Below are positions 5,995 through 13,472 of a DNA stretch of 33,867 nt, piece by piece. Within the stretch, counting starts at the first letter, position 1, and every line of letters begins with the position of its first letter. Position numbers and translations under genes: made by a program. The notes beneath the pieces are model-generated. The model made no database searches. It was not told the DNA's origin and saw only the letters and a program-made list of their open reading frames with translations. Source of the DNA: a virus; IMG/VR virus record IMGVR_UViG_3300015164_000006, positions 1 through 33,867 of that record; one strand, given 5' to 3'.

Positions 5995-6509
5995 TTGCAA
6001 CCGCTTGCGCTACGCGCGGGTGCAAGGGGATCGCGCCGCCGCGGTTCACCAAGTGCGCCGATTGCCTGCTCTGCACCAAGAAGGTGGACAAGATCGCTGC
6101 GCAGATCCGCGCTGTCGCTGCGCTGCCGCCCATGCTCGTGCCGCCCGGTTCGTGGGGCTTTCGGATCCCCGGCTCTCCGCGCTCGTGGAACCACGCGATC
6201 GTCCGGCCAGCTCGAGGGCGCGCGCATCTGGCGAAGTGGGCGAAAGACTGGAAAAAGCAAATCGCGTGGTCGGCTAAGCGGACGCGGCCGGCGAACTGGA
6301 ACATGAGCGGCCGCTACGTCGTCGAGATCCGCTCCTGGTTCTCCACCAACGCGAGCGACGTAGACGGGCCAGTCAAGATGGTGCTCGACGCGCTCAACGG
6401 GATCGCCTGGTTCGATGACAAGCAGGTCGCCCACGCGCCGCCGTGGAAGGAAGTCGATCCGGTCGCCCCGCGGCTCGAGGTGCTGATCAGGACGGAGGTG
6501 GGGACTTGA
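5991..6509 (+). CDS. rusA: RusA-like Holliday junction resolvase with N-terminal cysteine-rich extension
   Basis: A 172-residue protein with a GTG start overlapping the upstream TGA. The RusA core lies at about residues 55-165. Its metal-binding acidic residues are in SDVDGPVKMVLDALNG and FDDKQV (D123, D125, K129, D133, D142/D143), where E. coli RusA has its active-site aspartates. RusA dimers cut Holliday junctions and branched replication intermediates, here before packaging. An extra N-terminal segment carries Cys6, Cys11, Cys22, Cys25 and Cys28, absent from short RusA proteins, and may bind zinc. It is followed directly by the helicase gene (overlapping stop and start). Confidence 0.85.
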   Translation: MIATACATRGCKGIAPPRFTKCADCLLCTKKVDKIAAQIRAVAALPPMLVPPGSWGFRIPGSPRSWNHAIVRPARGRAHLAKWAKDWKKQIAWSAKRTRPANWNMSGRYVVEIRSWFSTNASDVDGPVKMVLDALNGIAWFDDKQVAHAPPWKEVDPVAPRLEVLIRTEVGT

Positions 6510-7726
6510 TGGCTGAGGTCATCCAGCACTCGGCGATGTTCCCGAATGGCGAGCTGGGGATGAGCGCAATCGTCGCGCGCTTCAAGCCGCGCAAGTCAGA
6601 GCATGACCAGGCCGGGCTTGTCGCGGACTGCCCTGTCGACCACGGCATCCCCAGCGTGTTCGACCTCAAGGAAACGTCGGCCGGGTGGCGCATCACCATG
6701 TGCGAACTTGGTTGCCTGCCCCGCGAGATATGGGCAGCAAGCGCACCCACGCCGCGCGACCCTGGCGAGGATGATGGGGAGGAGCAGGAACAGACACTCA
6801 GCGTCACAGCAGCGCAGTTCTACGCATCATGCGATGCGTCAATTGAGTGGCTGTTCGCGCCCTACGTGTTCAAGAGCGGGTTCACGCTGGTTCAGGGCGC
6901 GCCCAAGAGCGGGAAGACGTGGCTGGTAGCCTGGATCGCTGCCTGCGCAGCCGCGCAAGGACACCGCGTGCTGTTCGTGGAGGAGGAGGGGGCCAAGGAG
7001 ACTCTACGGGACCGTTTGCGGCCATTCACAGGCGCCGACCCGTCTCCGCTCCTGCGCATCGCCTACCGCAAGCGCGTGCGCCTGGATGCCTCCGGCAGCG
7101 TAGAGGCGCTAATCGCGGAGGTGCAGCTCCACAAGGCTGCCCTCGTGGTGCTTGACCCATTCGTCGCCCTGCATTCCAAGCGGGAGAAGGAACAGGACGA
7201 GATGGCGATGGTGCTCGGGGCCATCCGCGACATGATCAGCGCGACCGGCTGTGCGGTGCTCCTCGTGCACCACACACGCAAGGGCGACTCCTGGGACAAG
7301 GGCTCGAACGGCGACGCGCAGTCGGCCGACGCTCGAGGCTCCGGCGCCCTGGTAGGCGATGTCGACCTCGTGATTGCCGTCAAGGGCTTGCCTACGGCCA
7401 AGCGCAAGGACGGCGAGGTCGCGCTGGTCGTGGAGAACCCAGACACCCGTATGGGCGCGCCGTTCGGGAAGAAGACCATCTCCTTCAACCTGTCGGACGG
7501 CACCATGCACGAGGAGGAGGAGCGCGCCCCGGAGACGCCAGAGGAACTGCTGGCAAGGCTGCTGCCCATTCTCCCTGCTCAACCACAGGTCATCGGCCAG
7601 CAGGACGCGCGCAAGGCGCTCCGCGTGAAGCTCGACCGACTGCGTGAGGCGATCTACCTGGGCATACAACAGGGGTGCATCATTTCTACCCCGAAAGGAA
7701 TGTCTCGTGCACAGCATAACCCATAA
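6509..7726 (+). CDS. Replicative helicase, RepA/AAA_25 type with primase-like zinc finger
   Basis: A 405-residue protein starting at MAEVIQHSAM behind GGAGGTGG, its ATG overlapping the RusA stop. Residues 41-69 hold C41, H45, C65 and C69 in the spacing of primase zinc ribbons. Residues about 115-340 are a RecA-like hexameric helicase core. It has Walker A GAPKSGKT (130-137), Walker B LVVLDPF (D215), LVHHTRKG (252-259) and the ARGSGAL motif near 275-281. It probably unwinds DNA at the origin and recruits or replaces part of the host primosome. An iteron cluster starts at its 3' end. The C-terminal 90 residues look like a winged-helix or linker region. Confidence 0.85.
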   Translation: MAEVIQHSAMFPNGELGMSAIVARFKPRKSEHDQAGLVADCPVDHGIPSVFDLKETSAGWRITMCELGCLPREIWAASAPTPRDPGEDDGEEQEQTLSVTAAQFYASCDASIEWLFAPYVFKSGFTLVQGAPKSGKTWLVAWIAACAAAQGHRVLFVEEEGAKETLRDRLRPFTGADPSPLLRIAYRKRVRLDASGSVEALIAEVQLHKAALVVLDPFVALHSKREKEQDEMAMVLGAIRDMISATGCAVLLVHHTRKGDSWDKGSNGDAQSADARGSGALVGDVDLVIAVKGLPTAKRKDGEVALVVENPDTRMGAPFGKKTISFNLSDGTMHEEEERAPETPEELLARLLPILPAQPQVIGQQDARKALRVKLDRLREAIYLGIQQGCIISTPKGMSRAQHNP

Positions 7727-7739
7727 CCCGACTACTCAG

Positions 7740-7847
7740 GGTTACGCAGGTTACGCGGTTACGGGTAACAACCGGCAGCGTAACCCTGCGTGTGTCCAAT
7801 GGACACGCGGGTTACGCGGTTACGGTGGGGTTAGGAAGACCGTAACC
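7740..7847. repeat. Iteron cluster and large hairpin, candidate replication origin
   Basis: The heptamer GGTTACG occurs at 7740, 7749, 7757, 7810 and 7818 on the plus strand. Its complement CGTAACC occurs at 7779-7785 and 7841-7847. Looser TAACCC copies precede it (7717-7729). Copies 7740/7749 and 7810/7818 are spaced 8-9 bases apart. GCGTAACCC (7778-7786) and GGGTTACGC (7809-7817) are the outer arms of a hairpin whose inner arms are GTGTCC and GGACAC (7792-7806) around AAT. The cluster lies directly 3' of a RepA-type helicase gene. Phage and plasmid origins are often built this way; origin function is inferred. Confidence 0.7.
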
Positions 7848-7864
7848 CATACTTTTGACGCGGC

Positions 7865-8068
7865 ATGTCAGGTGCGCCGATGAACGCCTACTCCCCGCCG
7901 TTACCTCGCCAGCCGGCTAGCGCTCTTGCCCGGTGGCTCCGGCTGCCTGGCTGGCGCCGCGTGGCGATTGCGCGAGCGGTGGCCGCAGGCGACATGACCA
8001 CGCGGGAGATCGCGAGGGAGTTCCAGTGCTCGTGGGCGTTGATTGCTTGCGCTAGGATGCTGCGATGA
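7865..8068 (+). CDS. Small helix-turn-helix-like protein (67 residues)
   Basis: Starts at MSGAPMNAYSP; a second ATG five codons later (7880) is possible. The C-terminal half (RVAIARAVAAGDMTTREIAREFQCS) reads as a DNA-binding HTH, similar in plan to the protein at 5812-5994. It is the first gene after the candidate origin, and its TGA overlaps the next ATG. It could regulate late transcription, since no other late activator or antiterminator is recognised, but this is only positional inference. Confidence 0.55.
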   Translation: MSGAPMNAYSPPLPRQPASALARWLRLPGWRRVAIARAVAAGDMTTREIAREFQCSWALIACARMLR

Positions 8069-8181
8069 CGAGCGAACAGTGGGCCGCAAAAACGATTCAC
8101 TACGGCAAGCCTTGCACTGGACCGGAAGGCATGGGCCGCGAGCTTGGCCTTTGTTGCTTTGTGCAAGAGTCTCGCTGCTGA
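8065..8181 (+). CDS. Possible small protein, or 5' part of a frameshifted gene
   Basis: An ATG overlapping the upstream TGA, with TAGGA upstream, opens a 38-residue frame (MTSEQWAAKTIHYG). An A5 run at 8088-8092 lies early in it. A one-base slip there would join MTSEQWAAK to the downstream frame that ends at 8335, making an 89-residue protein. Either this short product is real or the gene is shifted in this sequence. Confidence 0.35.
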   Translation: MTSEQWAAKTIHYGKPCTGPEGMGRELGLCCFVQESRC

Positions 8182-8335
8182 TTTTAGTGTTGCCGTTCTT
8201 GATGGCCGCAAGGAGTTGCTAGTCGCGCTGAAGGATCTTGTGCTGGACTGCGGAGCTGATTTCGCCAACGCTGGCAGCAACACGCGAGCCGAGACACAGG
8301 CCATCGCCGCCATCGAAAAAGCCGAAGGGACTTGA
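8144..8335 (+). CDS. Small helical protein of unknown function, start uncertain
   Basis: The frame ending at the TGA at 8333-8335 has only a TTG (8144) as an in-window start, without a good ribosome site, giving 63 residues (LAFVALCKSLAADF onward). The frame is open further upstream to 8069 with protein-like composition, which suggests that the real start is the ATG at 8065 through a frameshift. It is helical with AIAAIEKAE at the end. No family is recognised. Confidence 0.4.
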   Translation: MAFVALCKSLAADFSVAVLDGRKELLVALKDLVLDCGADFANAGSNTRAETQAIAAIEKAEGT

Positions 8336-8382
8336 CACCGGCAACATCGCGGCAACTTGTAGCAAAGCCAAGGGAGATACCC

Positions 8383-8619
8383 ATGGCCGACATCAGCGCA
8401 GCACTCGACGCAGCGGAAGCGGAATTCAGCGCAGCACTCGACGCAGCGGAAGCGGAAGCAGCGAAGGCAGTCAAGCGCGTTCAGGACACCGTTGCCGCCC
8501 TGAAAGCGAAAGTTGATGCGCTTCCGGCCGGCTCCGATCCGGCTACCGTCGCCCGCATCGACAAACTCACCGCGACGCTCGCCGCTCTCGACCCCACCGA
8601 CCCCGCAGTTCTGCCGTAA
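8383..8619 (+). CDS. Small coiled-coil protein with internal duplication
   Basis: A 78-residue protein starting at MADISAALDAAEAE behind AAGGGAG. Two 32-base copies (8393-8424 and 8426-8457), one 33-base period apart, encode an 11-residue repeat SAALDAAEAE. The whole protein is helical with heptad character. It lies just before the terminase small subunit gene. The short size, coiled coil and recent duplication resemble small head-assembly or regulatory factors, but no family is recognised. Confidence 0.7.
   Translation: MADISAALDAAEAEFSAALDAAEAEAAKAVKRVQDTVAALKAKVDALPAGSDPATVARIDKLTATLAALDPTDPAVLP
8393..8457 (+). repeat. In-frame tandem duplication, two 32-base copies
   Basis: The two copies, 8393-8424 and 8426-8457, are identical and sit within the coiled-coil gene. 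The period is 33 bases (11 codons), so the reading frame is kept. Confidence 0.85.
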
Positions 8620-8621
8620 CC

Positions 8622-8927
8622 GTGGCTGATGTTTCGCCAAAAGTAGTAAAGAATAGACCCAAGTACGGCGGCCGGACCAAGGGCGTGCCGAACAAGGTCA
8701 CTGGAGAAGTGCGCGAGGTGTTCAAGAAGATTTTTGATCGACTTGCGCCGCAAGCCCAAAACTGGATCGCCAGAGCAGCCGAGGAAGATCCAGGCAGGGG
8801 CGCTGACCTGCTCTTGCGTCTGGCCGAGTTTCATATTCCCAAGCTCGGCCGCACTGAAATCACCGGCGCGGGCGGCGGCCCGCTTGCCCTTCACCTGACC
8901 ATCGACCTCGGAGGCAAGAATGGATAA
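8622..8927 (+). CDS. terS: Probable terminase small subunit
   Basis: A 101-residue protein with a GTG start two bases after the preceding TAA. The N-terminus KYGGRTKGVPNKVTGEVREVF is a signature of small terminase subunits, in which a basic GGR.KG.PNK arm precedes a helix-turn-helix. The middle (QNWIARAAEEDPGRGADLLLRLAEFHIPKLGR) is helical. The role is recognition of packaging sites and loading of the large subunit. The large terminase gene follows after two small genes, which supports the call. The terminase type (pac or cos) cannot be told. Confidence 0.75.
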   Translation: MADVSPKVVKNRPKYGGRTKGVPNKVTGEVREVFKKIFDRLAPQAQNWIARAAEEDPGRGADLLLRLAEFHIPKLGRTEITGAGGGPLALHLTIDLGGKNG

Positions 8928-9090
8928 GCAACTCGCGCTGGCCGCAGCGCTTCGCGGCCAAGGCCCATTGCAGCCCCCAGGATCGACGCAGCCGCTTGGG
9001 GTGAACCTCGGGGCCAACCGGGCGCCAACGGCGTCCGCAGCCCAGGATCCGGCCGCTATGCGACGTGTCCTGATGGGAGTCAAGCCATGA
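8920..9090 (+). CDS. Small protein between terminase genes (56 residues)
   Basis: Starts at MDKQLALAAALRGQG, overlapping the end of the small terminase gene by eight bases. It is Pro/Ala-rich with an ending MRRVLMGVKP. Its TGA overlaps the next ATG. The opening LALAAALR resembles TALAAALKRR of the next gene, so the two may be related by duplication. The function is unknown. Confidence 0.55.
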   Translation: MDKQLALAAALRGQGPLQPPGSTQPLGVNLGANRAPTASAAQDPAAMRRVLMGVKP

Positions 9091-9251
9091 CATGGCCAGC
9101 GAACAAGGCACCTGATGCGAACCTGACCAAGCAGACTGCGCTGGCTGCGGCGCTCAAGCGGCGCAAGAAGCCGCCGGCGCCGGGCGCCAACGAAGAGCAG
9201 TCTCAGGGCACCTCGACAAATCCAGCACGACCCGCCCAGACGGCGGACTAG
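9087..9251 (+). CDS. Small basic protein between terminase genes (54 residues)
   Basis: Starts at MTWPANKAPDANLTK. It contains TALAAALKRRKKPPAP followed by a Gln/Ser/Pro-rich disordered tail. Its TAG shares one base with the GTG of the large terminase gene. It may assist terminase or be a minor structural protein. There is no family match by eye. Confidence 0.5.
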   Translation: MTWPANKAPDANLTKQTALAAALKRRKKPPAPGANEEQSQGTSTNPARPAQTAD

Positions 9252-10645
9252 TGAACCTGCGCTACACCGCGCCGCCGACGCTTGCGCGTATGCTGCGCAG
9301 TGACGCGTTCGCGCGAGTGGCCAAGGGCCCGGTCGGTAGCGGCAAGTCAAGCGCGTGCGTGATGGAGATCTTACGCCGCGCCTCGCAGCAATCCGCGCAC
9401 GATGGCGTACGCCGCACCAGGTTCGCGGTCATTCGCAATACCTACCGAGAGCTGCGAGACACGACTCGGCGCACGTTCGAGCAGTGGGTGCCGCAGATGC
9501 TCGGCAAGTGGCGAGAGGCAGACTTCGCCTTCGACCTGAAGGCGCCGCTCTCGGACGGTACGCGCATCGAGTGCGAGGTGATGTTCCGCTCGCTCAATCG
9601 GCCGGAGGACATCAAGAAGCTGCTCAGCCTCGAGATCACCGGCGCGTATGTCAACGAGCTGCGAGAGATCCGCAAGGAAGTGATCGACGTGCTCGAGACC
9701 CGCATCGGTCGCTTTCCCTCGATGGCGCAAGGTGGCCCGAGCTGGCGCGGGTGGTGGGCGGACACGAATCCGTGGGCGATTGGCCAGCCCTGGCAGAAGT
9801 TCTTTCGCTCTCCGCCGGAAGGCTACGAGCTCTACGCGCAGCCGGGTGCGCGGACGGCCAGTGCGGAAAACGTCACGCATCTGGACCCCGGATATTATGA
9901 GCGCCTCTGCCGCGGCAAGGACGCCGAGTGGCTGCGCGTCTACATCGACGGAGAAGATGCAGCAAGCGATGTCGGCAGCGTCTACGGCACGCTGCTCGAG
10001 CGCTACAACTGCGATGCGTTCGATCATCCCAATGATGGCGTGTTCGCCAGCTACGATCTGGGGTTCACTGACTCTACGGCGATCTGGTTCTGGCGACTGA
10101 ACGGCAAAGGCGGACTGGACTTCGTAGACCACTACGAGAACCACGGACAGCCGCTCTCACACTACTTCGATGAGGTGGACAAGCGTGGCTACCAGATCGT
10201 CAAGCACTGGCTCCCGCACGATGCGGCAGCGCATACGCTCGCAACAGGGAGCAGCGTCGAAGACCAATTCCGACAGCGATATCCCGGACGGGTGCAGATC
10301 GGGCCGATGCTCTCTCTGCTCGACGGGATACAGGCCATGCGCTGGCTTCTGGAGCAGCCGTGCAGATTCCACGCTCGCTGCTCGGATGGAGTCGAGGCGC
10401 TGCGCGGCTATCACTACGAGTGGGATGACGAGACCAAGACCTACAGCAAGAAGCCAGAACACGATTGGTCCTCTCACACAGCAGACAGCGCACGCTATAC
10501 GGCGATAGTCGCGAAGTTCGTCATGCGTATCCAGAAGAAGCCGGAGCCGCCGTCAGGTCCTGTGGCTGTGCCGATCGACAAGGCATTTCACCTCGACCAA
10601 CTCTGGCAGGACCGCGAAGATGACCAGGGGAGGGAGCGGATATGA
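9251..10645 (+). CDS. terL: Terminase large subunit
   Basis: A 464-residue packaging motor with a GTG start. The ATPase part has Walker A GPVGSGKSS (residues 26-34), a Walker B-like strand ending YVNELREI (E136) and the coupling motif ADTNP (170-174). The RNase H-like nuclease part has SYDLGFTDST (D269, D274), then LPHDAAA near 320 and a final acidic motif in HTADSARY. It drives ATP-powered filling of the procapsid through the portal and cuts DNA. This sequence type, with an N-terminus beginning directly at the P-loop, is typical of podoviral and related terminases. Confidence 0.93.
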   Translation: MNLRYTAPPTLARMLRSDAFARVAKGPVGSGKSSACVMEILRRASQQSAHDGVRRTRFAVIRNTYRELRDTTRRTFEQWVPQMLGKWREADFAFDLKAPLSDGTRIECEVMFRSLNRPEDIKKLLSLEITGAYVNELREIRKEVIDVLETRIGRFPSMAQGGPSWRGWWADTNPWAIGQPWQKFFRSPPEGYELYAQPGARTASAENVTHLDPGYYERLCRGKDAEWLRVYIDGEDAASDVGSVYGTLLERYNCDAFDHPNDGVFASYDLGFTDSTAIWFWRLNGKGGLDFVDHYENHGQPLSHYFDEVDKRGYQIVKHWLPHDAAAHTLATGSSVEDQFRQRYPGRVQIGPMLSLLDGIQAMRWLLEQPCRFHARCSDGVEALRGYHYEWDDETKTYSKKPEHDWSSHTADSARYTAIVAKFVMRIQKKPEPPSGPVAVPIDKAFHLDQLWQDREDDQGRERI

Positions 10646-10901
10646 CCTCGCCTTCAACTACGGCATGACGACTGCGAGCAGCAACACGAACTTTCTCCAG
10701 CTCTACGGCGGCGGCCTCGGCGGTCTGGCCTCCGGTTGGGAGACTGGTGCGCTGGCGAACGATACGGGCGTGTTCCGCAGCGGCATGATCAACAACGTGG
10801 CGAACAGCGCGCTGGCCGCGACCATGCAGCTTTCCGGCATGACATTCACCGGCGCGAGTGCGCCTCTACAGCCCTGGATCGGGCTCTACGGCAGCTACTA
10901 G
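10620..10901 (+). CDS. Small Gly/Ser-rich phage protein of unknown function
   Basis: A 93-residue protein (MTRGGSGYDLAF) starting inside the end of the terminase gene, with an AGGA about ten bases upstream. An ATG at 10665 would give 78 residues. It is rich in Gly, Asn, Thr and Leu, with no charged clusters, like minor virion proteins. A Shine-Dalgarno site for the next gene follows its TAG closely. The function is unknown. Confidence 0.6.
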   Translation: MTRGGSGYDLAFNYGMTTASSNTNFLQLYGGGLGGLASGWETGALANDTGVFRSGMINNVANSALAATMQLSGMTFTGASAPLQPWIGLYGSY

Positions 10902-10910
10902 GAGGCACAG

Positions 10911-11117
10911 ATGCCAGTGACAGGACCGACCGCATGGAACAGCCCGGATGCGTTCGTGGGGCGCAATGTCCTCTCGGCATTCGAGCCGTACCCGATCGTA
11001 TCCGGCACCGCGTACAGCAGCAACGCACCGGCCAGCATCGAGTTCGTTCCATGGATCCAGCCGACACCGATCACTGTCAGCAACATCGTGGACTGGTTTG
11101 CCCTGAGCAACGCATGA
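10911..11117 (+). CDS. Small probable structural protein (68 residues)
   Basis: Starts at MPVTGPTAWNSPDAF behind TAGGAGG. The composition suggests a beta-rich, Pro/Ser/Asn-rich domain. Its TGA overlaps the ATG of the fibre-like gene that follows, so the two may act together, for example as an anchor and its fibre. I do not recognise the family. Confidence 0.6.
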   Translation: MPVTGPTAWNSPDAFVGRNVLSAFEPYPIVSGTAYSSNAPASIEFVPWIQPTPITVSNIVDWFALSNA

Positions 11118-11704
11118 CGCTTCCTGCTTCCATCGCAATCGGCGGACACGCGACCGATGCGGAGATCGTGGACATGCAGCTTGCGGTGCAGGCTCTGCTG
11201 GATTCGCATGTCGCTGGTGTGCTCAGCGTGGCCAACGGTGGCACCGCGCAGAGCACCTACGCGCAAGGCGATCTGATCTACGCGAGCGCGGCCAACACGC
11301 TGGCGAAGTTGGCCAAGGGCACGAGCGGGCAGTTGCTGCAGATCGGCGCGACGATCCCGGCATGGGCTGGGGATACGGCGTGGACGGCGCCGACGTTTCA
11401 GAACTCTTGGGTGAACTCCCCCGGTTCCCAGCCAGCAGGATTTTTCAAGGACTCGTTTGGTTTCATTCACCTGCGCGGCGCAATCAAGAACGGCTCTGCG
11501 ATAAACACTGTCGCCTTCATTCTGCCAACAGGGTACCGCCCTGCGACCACGTCCAGCTTTATTTGCCGGTCATTCAACGGAGTGCCTACCGATATTCACT
11601 GTGTCTCCACCGTGGATTCCGCAGGGAATGTGCTCGTTGGCGCCAACAACACAGGGGCGACCAACTTTATCTCCCTCGATGGCATCACCTTCGATACTAG
11701 ATAG
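11114..11704 (+). CDS. Fibre-like virion protein
   Basis: A 196-residue protein starting at MTLPASIAIGGHATD. Residues about 33-75 (VANGGTAQSTYAQGDLIYAS, then LAKGTSGQLLQIG) are the repeat-type shaft segment found in many phage tail and head fibres. The C-terminal 110 residues look like a compact beta domain (FGFIHLRGAIKNGSA, TGYRP). It lies between the terminase and portal genes, away from the main tail-fibre gene, so a head fibre or decoration role is possible. Confidence 0.65.
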   Translation: MTLPASIAIGGHATDAEIVDMQLAVQALLDSHVAGVLSVANGGTAQSTYAQGDLIYASAANTLAKLAKGTSGQLLQIGATIPAWAGDTAWTAPTFQNSWVNSPGSQPAGFFKDSFGFIHLRGAIKNGSAINTVAFILPTGYRPATTSSFICRSFNGVPTDIHCVSTVDSAGNVLVGANNTGATNFISLDGITFDTR

Positions 11705-11719
11705 CAAAGGAGCAACACA

Positions 11720-11965
11720 ATGGCTGACTTGAACGTGAGGGACGTGAAGGCGCAGGACGCAGCGCAGGCAGAGCAGGAGGTGGTCAAGGCAGACGCCGTA
11801 AAGGCGGAAGCGAAGCTGTACGACGCTACCGTGTTGGCGCTGGCGACGTTGACCCCCGATGAGGCAGCCTACCTGGTGAAGCGCCTCCTGGCATGCAGCC
11901 GCGGCGCTCCGCTCGTGGAAGGCGAGCTGCGGGCGGTGTTCCGCGATCTTGGAATCGGCGAATGA
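11720..11965 (+). CDS. Small helical protein of unknown function (81 residues)
   Basis: Starts at MADLNVRDVKAQDAAQ behind AAAGGAG. The first half is an Ala/Glu/Lys/Gln-rich helix and the second half (TPDEAAYLVKRLL) is amphipathic. Its TGA overlaps the ATG of the glycosyltransferase gene. No family is recognised. Confidence 0.6.
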   Translation: MADLNVRDVKAQDAAQAEQEVVKADAVKAEAKLYDATVLALATLTPDEAAYLVKRLLACSRGAPLVEGELRAVFRDLGIGE

Positions 11966-12696
11966 GCCAAACGCCAGCACCCACTTTCTCTGAGCCCCAG
12001 CTCGTCGGCTTCCACAACGCCGACTTGCCGGCCAGCACCTTGCGCATCATGGAGGGCAAGAGCTGGCTGAAGACGGATACGGTGATCCTGCTGCCGGCGG
12101 CGAAGATGGTGCCGATGAAGTGCGCGCTGAGCTGGATGAACCTCATGACGCCTCCGAATCAGAGCGCGCCGAAGATCGCGATGCTGGGAATGGAGGTAGG
12201 AGACGCCTACTCGCAGGCCATCGAGCAGGTGCTGGCGCATCCGGGGCTCTCGACGCACAAGTACATCCTGACGATTGAGCACGACAACTGCCCGCCGCAG
12301 GACGGACTGATGCGGCTGATCAAGCACATGGAGGATCACCCGGAGTTTGCGGCAATCAGCGGGCTCTACTGGACGAAGGGGCCGGGTGGCGTTCCGCAGA
12401 TCTGGGGAGACGTGCGCGATGCGCTGATGAACTTCCGCCCGCAGCCGCCTGATCCGCGCGGTGGCCTCGTCGAGTGCAACGGGCTCGGCATGGGCTTCTG
12501 CCTGTTCCGCACGGACCTGTTCCGTGACCCTAAGTTGCGCCGGCCGTGGTTCAAGACGGTGGCGAGCTCGAGCGAAGGGGTCGGAACACAGGATCTCTAT
12601 GCCTGGGGGGACTTCCGAAAGAACGGCTATCGCGCGGCGGTCGCTTGCGATGTGCTGGTTGGACACCATTCCGTCGAGGAGGACAAGACATGGTAG
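11962..12696 (+). CDS. Phage glycosyltransferase (GT-A fold)
   Basis: A 244-residue protein starting at MSQTPAPTFS. The strand TVILLPAAKMVP and the block YILTIEHDNCPPQDGLMRL, an acidic metal-binding motif in the DxD position, match GT-A family enzymes found in phages. The C-terminal DLYAWGDFRKNGYRAAV and VGHHS supply the usual late acidic and His residues. It would transfer a sugar from a nucleotide donor, cytoplasmically. It overlaps a SAM methyltransferase gene and lies inside the head-gene block, so modification of virion proteins or host surface sugars is plausible. Substrate unknown. Confidence 0.75.
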   Translation: MSQTPAPTFSEPQLVGFHNADLPASTLRIMEGKSWLKTDTVILLPAAKMVPMKCALSWMNLMTPPNQSAPKIAMLGMEVGDAYSQAIEQVLAHPGLSTHKYILTIEHDNCPPQDGLMRLIKHMEDHPEFAAISGLYWTKGPGGVPQIWGDVRDALMNFRPQPPDPRGGLVECNGLGMGFCLFRTDLFRDPKLRRPWFKTVASSSEGVGTQDLYAWGDFRKNGYRAAVACDVLVGHHSVEEDKTW

Positions 12697-13472
12697 AGGC
12701 ACAAGTCGGCAACGGCGCCCCGCATTGCCCGCACGTCTCCTTCGGCAACTGCGGAGAATGCGGAAAGCCGCAGACGAAGGAGCAGCGCGAGATCGCAGAG
12801 CTGAAGGACAAGCTCGCCGCGATGGAGAAGTTCCTCAACGTCCAGCACAGGCAGGACGCCGCGCCAACGACGGGCCCGATCAAGCTGGACCTCGGCTGCG
12901 GGACGATGGTGCGCAGAAGCGAGATGAAGAACTGGACCCGCGAACTCGGCTGGACCGGCGTCGACATCGAGGCATCGGACGGTGCGGACGTGGTCTGCGA
13001 TCTCGGCATGCAGAAGTGGCCGTGGGAGGAGAGCAGCGTTGATGAGACGAACTGCGCCCACATGCTCGAGCACATCCCGGCGAAGGATGTGGAGTGGAGT
13101 CTCGCGGACGGCAAGCTGACCAAGCACGTCACCTGGCCGCGCGCGCATTTTATGAACGAACTGTGGCGAGTGCTGAAGCCCGGAGCCAAGGCGGCCTTCG
13201 TCACCCCCTATTGGGCCTCCTGCCGCGCCTATGGGGACATCACGCACGAGTGGCCGCCAGTCGGTGAGATGTTCTGGCTCTATCTGGACAAGGGCTGGCG
13301 CGCGCAGAACGCGCCGCATGACTCCATGTACTCCTGCGACTTCACGCACGGGCTCGGCTACGCCCCCGGCCAGCACCTCGTCGGTCGGACGCCGGAGTTC
13401 GTGAACGAGGCGATCCGGGATCACAAGGAAGCTGCGGGCGACATGCTGGCGACGCTGGTAGCGAGGAAGTAA
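12690..13472 (+). CDS. Class I SAM-dependent methyltransferase
   Basis: A 260-residue protein starting at MVEAQVGNGAP behind GAGGAGG. The N-terminus has a small cysteine/His cluster (HCPHVSFGNCGECGK). Motif I is KLDLGCGTMV near residues 67-76, followed by WTGVDIEASD and the post-motif strand in ELWRVLKPGAKAAFVTPYW, typical of Methyltransf_11-like enzymes. It shows no DNA-methyltransferase NPPY motif, so a small-molecule, sugar or protein substrate is more likely. It is coupled to the glycosyltransferase gene by a seven-base overlap and precedes the portal gene. Confidence 0.75.
   Translation: MVEAQVGNGAPHCPHVSFGNCGECGKPQTKEQREIAELKDKLAAMEKFLNVQHRQDAAPTTGPIKLDLGCGTMVRRSEMKNWTRELGWTGVDIEASDGADVVCDLGMQKWPWEESSVDETNCAHMLEHIPAKDVEWSLADGKLTKHVTWPRAHFMNELWRVLKPGAKAAFVTPYWASCRAYGDITHEWPPVGEMFWLYLDKGWRAQNAPHDSMYSCDFTHGLGYAPGQHLVGRTPEFVNEAIRDHKEAAGDMLATLVARK

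Noticed and set aside
7740-7847. CRISPR array
   Set aside because: Repeats are only seven bases, occur in both orientations and have no spacers of constant length.
8332-8362. TTGACA as a late promoter before the terminase genes
   Set aside because: No convincing -10 box lies at 16-18 bases; the match may be chance.
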